Shown piece after piece: positions 59,402 to 64,000 of a stretch of 64,000 bases of DNA (position 1 is its first letter; each line of letters begins with the position of its first letter). Origin of the DNA: Miscanthus floridulus (taxonomy: Eukaryota; Streptophyta; Magnoliopsida; Poales; Poaceae); NCBI RefSeq assembly GCF_019320115.1, contig NC_089586.1, positions 3,744,804 through 3,808,803 on the forward strand, in the 5' to 3' direction. The notes beneath the pieces were generated by a model that saw nothing but the letters and a program-made list of their open reading frames with translations, made no database searches and was not told the origin of the DNA. Made by a program: the position numbers and the translations under genes.

Positions 59402-59680
59402 GGCCCTGTTTGGTTTCCATAAGTCAGGTGACTTATTAAGTTAGATGACTGAAAATCAGTGACTTATAAGTCATGTTTGTTTAGTTGTAGATGACTTATA
59501 AGCTCATTAAAGGTGTGGGTCCCACGCGAAAAATGGTGACTTATAAGTTTTAAGCAGGGGTGAACCAACTTAAAACTTATAAGCAGGGGTGACTTATAAG
59601 TTGATGGTGTTTGGCAAAATAAGTCACTTTTTCACTTTTTAACTTATAAGTAGGTGACTTATTTGGAACCAAACAGGGCC
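59402..59680. mobile_element. Tourist-like MITE
   Basis: 279 bp with terminal inverted repeats GGCCCTGTTTGGTT and AACCAAACAGGGCC and a TAA duplication (59399-59401, 59681-59683). The TAA duplication and ends are typical of PIF/Harbinger-derived Tourist elements. It contains several GACTTATAAG repeats. Confidence 0.85.
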
Positions 59681-59694
59681 TAAGTTTGGATTAC

Positions 59695-59813
59695 AGCCTG
59701 TTCGCTTGCTCGTAAACGATCGTAAATTTCCAGCCAGGAACAGTGTTTTTCTCTCACACCAAACCAGCCAGCAGTAAATAATCCACGATACGATACGGCC
59801 TCCCGAACAGGCT
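59695..59813 (+). mobile_element. MITE copy 1, AGCCTGTTCG ends
   Basis: 119 bp with ends AGCCTGTTCG and CGAACAGGCT. Almost the same sequence occurs inverted at 61479-61596. It includes TCGTAAACGATCGTAAATTT and a GTGTTTTTCTCTCAC block. The target duplication is not resolved because the flanks extend the palindrome (TAC / GTA). Confidence 0.8.
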
Positions 59814-59985
59814 GTATGTATGTTTGCCTGCACAACTTGGTATGGTGACCTTGCAGTACCAAGTGGTAAACTTACCCCTGCAGTGGTATTTCATCGAGCA
59901 CCTGTGGAGCAGGGCTGCAGGGGAATCGGAGAGGAAGGAGGGGGTGGGAGACGGAGAGTGAGAGCACGAGGGAAGGCGGGGGCAG

Positions 59986-60526
59986 GTGTGCGACGTCGTG
60001 GACAGGCTGTTCGTCGCCATGTTCGACCACCTGAACGACAAGTGCGGCAAGGAGCTGGAGGCCATCCAGAGGCATCCGGATGCTGCAGGAAGCCGGGGTA
60101 CACGTGGACCCCATGGGCGGACCTCAACACGGAGGCGGAGAAGAAGCTGGGCGACCTCGTTCGAGACAGGTACGGCACGGAGTTCTACATGCTGTGCCGG
60201 TCCCCGTCGGCGGTGAGGCCGTTCTACACGATGCCGTGCCCGGAGGACCCGCGCTACAGCTGCTCCTTCGACGTCTTCGTCGGGGCGAGGAGATCATCTC
60301 CGGCGCTCAGAGGGTGCACGTCCCGGAGCTGCTTGCGGCGCAGGCCGCGGCGAGGGGCATCGACGTCGCCTCCATCGCCACTTACGTCGACGCGTTCCGG
60401 TACGGCGTTCCGCCGCACGGCGGGTTCGGCGTCGGGGTAGAGCGCGTCGTCATGCTCTTCTGCGGCCTCGGTAATATCAGGAAGACGTCGCTGTTCCCGC
60501 GCGACCCCAGGAGGCTGGCGCCCTGA
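59986..60526 (+). pseudogene. Cytosolic aspartyl-tRNA synthetase 3' fragment
   Basis: Encodes the C-terminal catalytic part of a class IIb aspartyl-tRNA synthetase, which charges tRNA-Asp. It starts after an acceptor-like GGGGGCAG (59978-59985) at VCDVVDRLFVAMFDHLNDK. About 16 residues expected after EAIQR are missing (near 60071). Then come IRMLQEAGV, LNTEAEKKLGDLV, VRPFYTMPCPEDPRYS, EEIISGAQRVHVPELL, motif 3 GGFGVGVERVVMLF, and the end KTSLFPRDPRRLAP-TGA. A one-base insertion near 60118 and a one-base deletion near 60283 shift the frame out and back. The anticodon-binding domain and motifs 1 and 2 are absent. It is therefore a decayed gene fragment; whether an intact upstream part exists cannot be seen. 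The upstream GC-rich stretch looks like intron. Confidence 0.85.
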
Positions 60527-60809
60527 CATTGACACCCATCTGATGATCTCATGGTGTCGTTATCTCATCTCATCCATGCGAATCTGTATGTAATGAATAA
60601 GCAAACATGTATGTACCCGATCGCCGATTGGATTTGGCAAGTGCAACTCTGACAGACTACATCAGTTTTCACACGAACGAAAAGAGTCTATCAAGCGACC
60701 TGAATCTAGCTACATTATGCACCCCCTTCAATATACATTATTAGAACTACTAGGAGCGCTGCGCAACTCCTGAACATAGCTAGTAGTTGATTGATGGGGG
60801 GCACAGGCA
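60527..60809. other. Intergenic / converging 3' ends
   Basis: Space between the synthetase fragment (plus) and the cyclase gene (minus), which converge. No clear AATAAA for either; AATGAATAAG at about 60593 is the best candidate on the plus strand. Confidence 0.4.
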
Positions 60810-63803
60810 CTACTGCTTATTGCCAGCCCCCAGGACCCGGCACCGGTACTCACCCAGAGCCCAAATTGGGAAGATGTTCCTGTACTGGGAGTAACTGATC
60901 ATGCAGTTCTTGTTGAACACTCCTATGATCTCCTGTGTTAGGCAGTGCAATTATAGTTAGTAAATAACAAAAGGGTGAGAGAAGTTGAACTTAGATTATA
61001 CCCCGTATGATTTATTGCCTATTGGAAGAGTGAACTAATGTTAGTATCTCTGATTTGTGGACCGGCCGGTTGTTGCTTACTTGCTGAGGGAATTCTCCGC
61101 CGTCTGATTGCAAGTTGATCAAAACCTTTGCTGCTCGGTGTAGGGGTGTTGGATCTCTCTCAGCCTGCAGTATGGATGAGATTTAAGTACCATTCTGAAT
61201 GCGCACACCGGATCAGAGTATCCAAAGCCACAGGCTAAGTAACAGACCTGTCCTGCATCAATTAGTGCCAGCATGGCCCAACTAGTGTTCACTGCATGAG
61301 CTCGGTTGCCTTTGAGATTGGTGTAAACCTGATTCAGTGTGTAAAAAGATGCATGGTTAATGCAAAGGTCTTTCAAATTCCAAGAATCAACACCGCACCA
61401 CTGTTTTGCTCACTAGCATACCAGGTTAGCATTTCAACTGCTACCTAACCTACTCGTACCAAACCCTTGAGATAAACGGCTTGTTCGGGAGGCCGTAAAC
61501 GATCGTGGATTATTTACTGCTGGCCGGTTTGGTGTGAGAGAAAAACACTGTTCCCGGCTGGAAATTTACGATCGTTTACGAGCAAGCGAACAGGCTAACT
61601 GCTGCTATTTTAAAGAAACTGGTATAAGTGAATTTACCTGGTCTTGAGATGACAAGTAACTTTCTCCCCAACCACCGGAAGGAAGCTCTTTTGATAACAG
61701 AAAGCCGCATGCCTTTCTGATTGCAGGACTGTTCTCAAATGTTCTACCAGCAGCAGTTAGTCCCTTCACACCGAACCAAGTGCCGTACGTGAAGCAAACA
61801 GCCCAAGAGCCATACCTGTTGGAGACTGATAAACATGTAGAGGATTATTTGGTACTTTTTAGTTCGCATGGAGTCCAGATACTGACCATGAACCGTCGCT
61901 TCTCTGAACATCCTCAATGAAATTGGCAGCTTTGCTGATACAGTTGTCCACCTCTTTCCTGCGATGCCCAGGGTAGAGTTTTCTGAATGATGTCAGGGCC
62001 TGAATTGCTGCTGATGTACATTCAACATACCTGCAAAATTAAATGAGTTTTATGTTGTCTCAGTTTGTTTTATAAGTAAAAATCAACACAGTGAAAAAGT
62101 TACTGCATCTTACGGGTAATCAATCATAATGTCCCCAAACGTCTCAGTTGGATTGATAAGCTGAATAATTGAAGAAAGAATGTCAATATAGATGAAACGT
62201 GAAAGATTCAAGGAATGCTGATGAATTATACTGTTTTGAAACAAAGCTAATATCTTATCATGTATTTCTACTCAACGGCAACAATTAAGAATTCCACAAG
62301 TGGCCTGAGGGGTCGAAGAAGTTCATCCACCTACCTCCAGCCAGGCATAAGATCTTGTGAGTTCATATGTCGCGAAACCACCATTACCATTCTGCAAAGG
62401 TTAACACAAACCGATGAGACATGGTCCCTCTAATGGATTTATTCAAAACACACAAGAACAATGGAGATAAAAAAAACACCATAGAATTTAAATGAGATAT
62501 ATGACCATAGTATAATATAAGAGGGCTGCTGCCAGTTCAAGAGTCTTGTTTTCCACAACGTACACAATGTTTACAAATTTACACCGACCATTTTGTTAAA
62601 AAATGATTCAATTGCAACAATTGTGAGAAGATAAAGTGTTGGGCCATGTTTGTGTAATGGGCCTAGCCCAACCTAATGTATATGTATATAACAAGACAAG
62701 CAATACAGAGAACTCTAGAAGTTCTCCATTCTTCATAAAGAAAAAAATCAGGATACGTACCATATAAGACATCAGACAACTGACAGCATCATAAAACCTA
62801 TTAGCTTCCACCGGTTCGCCAACAATCTCAGGAGAAATCTCTGATAACAATAATGAAGCCTGTAGTCAAAGAAAAGATGCAATTAGGTTTTCAAAAAAAA
62901 GAAAAGAAGCAATTAAATATTTAAAACATATAATTATGACAACATGCTAGACACTGTACTATAATACTGTCAAGAATACTGGCACATACAGGCCAGGGAA
63001 CAAAACTAAACCTTATTAGCTACGTGAGCATAAATATTTGCAAATTTGCCACTCTCAGCATTGCCATATAGTTTGATTAATGTAGAAAGAGTTTATAGAT
63101 GCTGTAAGAACAAATGATCCTAAATCTCAAAAGAAAAAAAATTAAACACCTAAAGTAAATTTCGTTATTGGTAATGCTGATGACCGAGTTCACCTTTAAT
63201 CCTTCTGCAGTGCAATCAGATACAGTCCAACCATTATCAGCAGTTGAGAAGGGCCATGCACCTTTAGACGTGTGGCGGTACCAGTCATTCAGATCACCAG
63301 GGCAGTCATCAAGAACCTTTTGTAATGAATAGCCATTTATCAGTACTGTAAATGGACCTAAGGTTGAATCATATATATAGACAAAAAGGCACGTCAAATG
63401 TACCTGAGAATTCTTGATGTAGTTGTGTGCTAGTTTAAGGGTGGGACCAAAGTCTTCAATAAGGTTAGTAGCCACAATGGCTTGAACTGCGAAAGTTGTA
63501 TCCCAAAGTTGGCTACCATTATAACCCTACAGTAGAAAGGGCTGGTTGGATTGAAGATGCCAAAACAATTGCCAATCCCATTAAGACACAACAAAATATT
63601 ATATGTTGACAGGTTTGTTGTTGCAGTAGCTGCCTAAAAGGAAGTTAATTAAGTAAAAAGGATATGGGCCACTGAACAACAATAATCACCTGCATCTTCA
63701 TGCCATCTTCAGCTAGCCACAAGTAATCATAGACTCGTGGAATGTGGAGTTTGAATGCCTCTGACTTTGGATCTTCAATCCAACAAGCAAGCATATTTAA
63801 TAC
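60810..63803 (-). CDS. Oxidosqualene cyclase, eleven 3' exons (partial)
   Basis: C-terminal half (390 residues plus stop) of a plant oxidosqualene cyclase, which folds 2,3-oxidosqualene into a sterol or triterpene at the ER membrane. Exons: 63803-63690, 63526-63404, 63316-63194, 62859-62761, 62391-62335, 62160-62114, 62030-61887, 61815-61638, 61328-61248, 61164-61081, 60932-60810. All introns are GT-AG and all phases fit. Visible marks: the catalytic DCTAE (about 63210), [18 protein letters not shown]-type repeats ([19 protein letters not shown]), and the C-terminus [20 protein letters not shown]. The sequence is closest in memory to monocot cycloartenol synthase-like enzymes. However, [15 protein letters not shown] has Asn and Val where Arabidopsis CAS1 has His477 and Ile481, so the product may not be cycloartenol. 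No stop or frameshift is seen. The 5' exons lie beyond 64000. Introns carry a MITE and a mini-LTR. Confidence 0.93.
61479..61596 (-). mobile_element. MITE copy 2 in cyclase intron
   Basis: 118 bp, inverted relative to the copy at 59695, with ends GGCTTGTTCG and CGAACAGGCT. It lies in the intron between exons 61638-61815 and 61248-61328. Differences from copy 1 are few. Confidence 0.8.
62637..62735 (+). mobile_element. 99-bp solo mini-LTR (TRIM/SMART-like)
   Basis: Starts TGTTGGGCCATG and ends CATTCTTCA, with an exact 5-bp duplication TAAAG (62632-62636 and 62736-62740). It contains a TATA-like TATGTATATAAC. Size, TG...CA ends and 5-bp duplication fit a solo LTR of a very small LTR retrotransposon. 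It lies 25 bases from the 5' splice site of the 62761-62859 exon of the cyclase gene. Confidence 0.65.
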
Positions 63804-64000
63804 CTGCATAGAATTTCTTGCTGCAATCAGCTGAATAATATTAAGATATAATCAAGAAATAATATGATTATTTAATAACATGGTATATACTTATGATAAA
63901 AGTTTCACAACCTACGAGCATAAATCATACATCATCAAATTTGCAGAAATGATTTAAGTCAACAGAAGTGGCTAACATAGCCAGAAATAAACTATACTTA
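63804..64000 (-). other. Cyclase intron, 3' portion
   Basis: AT-rich sequence upstream of the acceptor at 63804-63805 with no coding similarity to the preceding oxidosqualene cyclase exon. The next exon is outside the window. Confidence 0.7.

Noticed and set aside
59129..59444. Overlapping frames right of the first MITE
   Set aside because: Repeat-like sequence between MITEs, frames on both strands, no recognisable protein.
62608..62850. 80-codon minus frame as a separate gene
   Set aside because: Only its first 30 or so residues are the cyclase exon 62859-62761; the remainder reads through the splice donor into intron and mini-LTR.

Overview
This is a stretch of a grass nuclear genome, most likely from the Panicoideae/Andropogoneae (sorghum, sugarcane or Miscanthus type). 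That assignment is an inference from the repeats: Sirevirus-type Copia elements with palindromic LTR cores, a Tat-clade and a Tekay-like Ty3/Gypsy element, an Au-type SINE and short grass MITEs. The host genes have plant-type split structure. No bacterial or organellar features are seen.

Layout. 1-2.4 kb: the last exon of an SBP-box (SPL) transcription factor gene with an miR156 target site; the sequence before it is read as intron and carries an Au-type SINE. 2.4-4.96 kb: a MITE, a truncated Copia LTR, a possible second MITE and plain intergenic DNA. 4.96-58.2 kb: one nested retrotransposon cluster. The outermost element is Copia C (minus, 4959-58212, TSD GGTAC). Inserted in it are a Tat-clade Gypsy B (plus, 7373-35445, TSD GTAGC) and a Tekay-like chromovirus Gypsy D (minus, 38346-50382, TSD GGTGG). 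Gypsy B carries Copia A (minus, complete, 7419-17504) inside its 5' LTR. Its rearranged 3' LTR carries a truncated sister copy, Copia E (28178-33684), abutting the same LTR nucleotide. 58.2-59.9 kb: intergenic DNA with three MITEs. 59.99-60.53 kb: an aspartyl-tRNA synthetase 3' fragment with frameshifts. 60.8-64 kb: eleven 3' exons of an oxidosqualene cyclase gene on the minus strand, continuing beyond the window, with a second copy of a local MITE and a 99-bp solo mini-LTR in its introns.

How it fits together. The only apparently functional host coding sequence is the SPL exon at the left edge and the oxidosqualene cyclase at the right edge; both are partial because of the window. The retroelements are decayed: nearly every gag or pol is broken by stops or frameshifts. 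Both LTRs, TSDs, PBS and PPT can still be read for Copia C, Gypsy B, Copia A and Gypsy D, so the insertion order can be reconstructed: C first, then B and D into C, then A/E into B.

Most notable: the cyclase has Asn and Val at the positions equivalent to Arabidopsis CAS1 His477 and Ile481, a pair known to switch product specificity. Both LTRs of Gypsy B carry the same Copia family at the same nucleotide. Gypsy B has an antisense gene with an inferred intron, and Gypsy D has an extra ORF upstream of gag. Palindrome clusters beside the TATA-like box of the Copia LTRs look like exchangeable modules between families.
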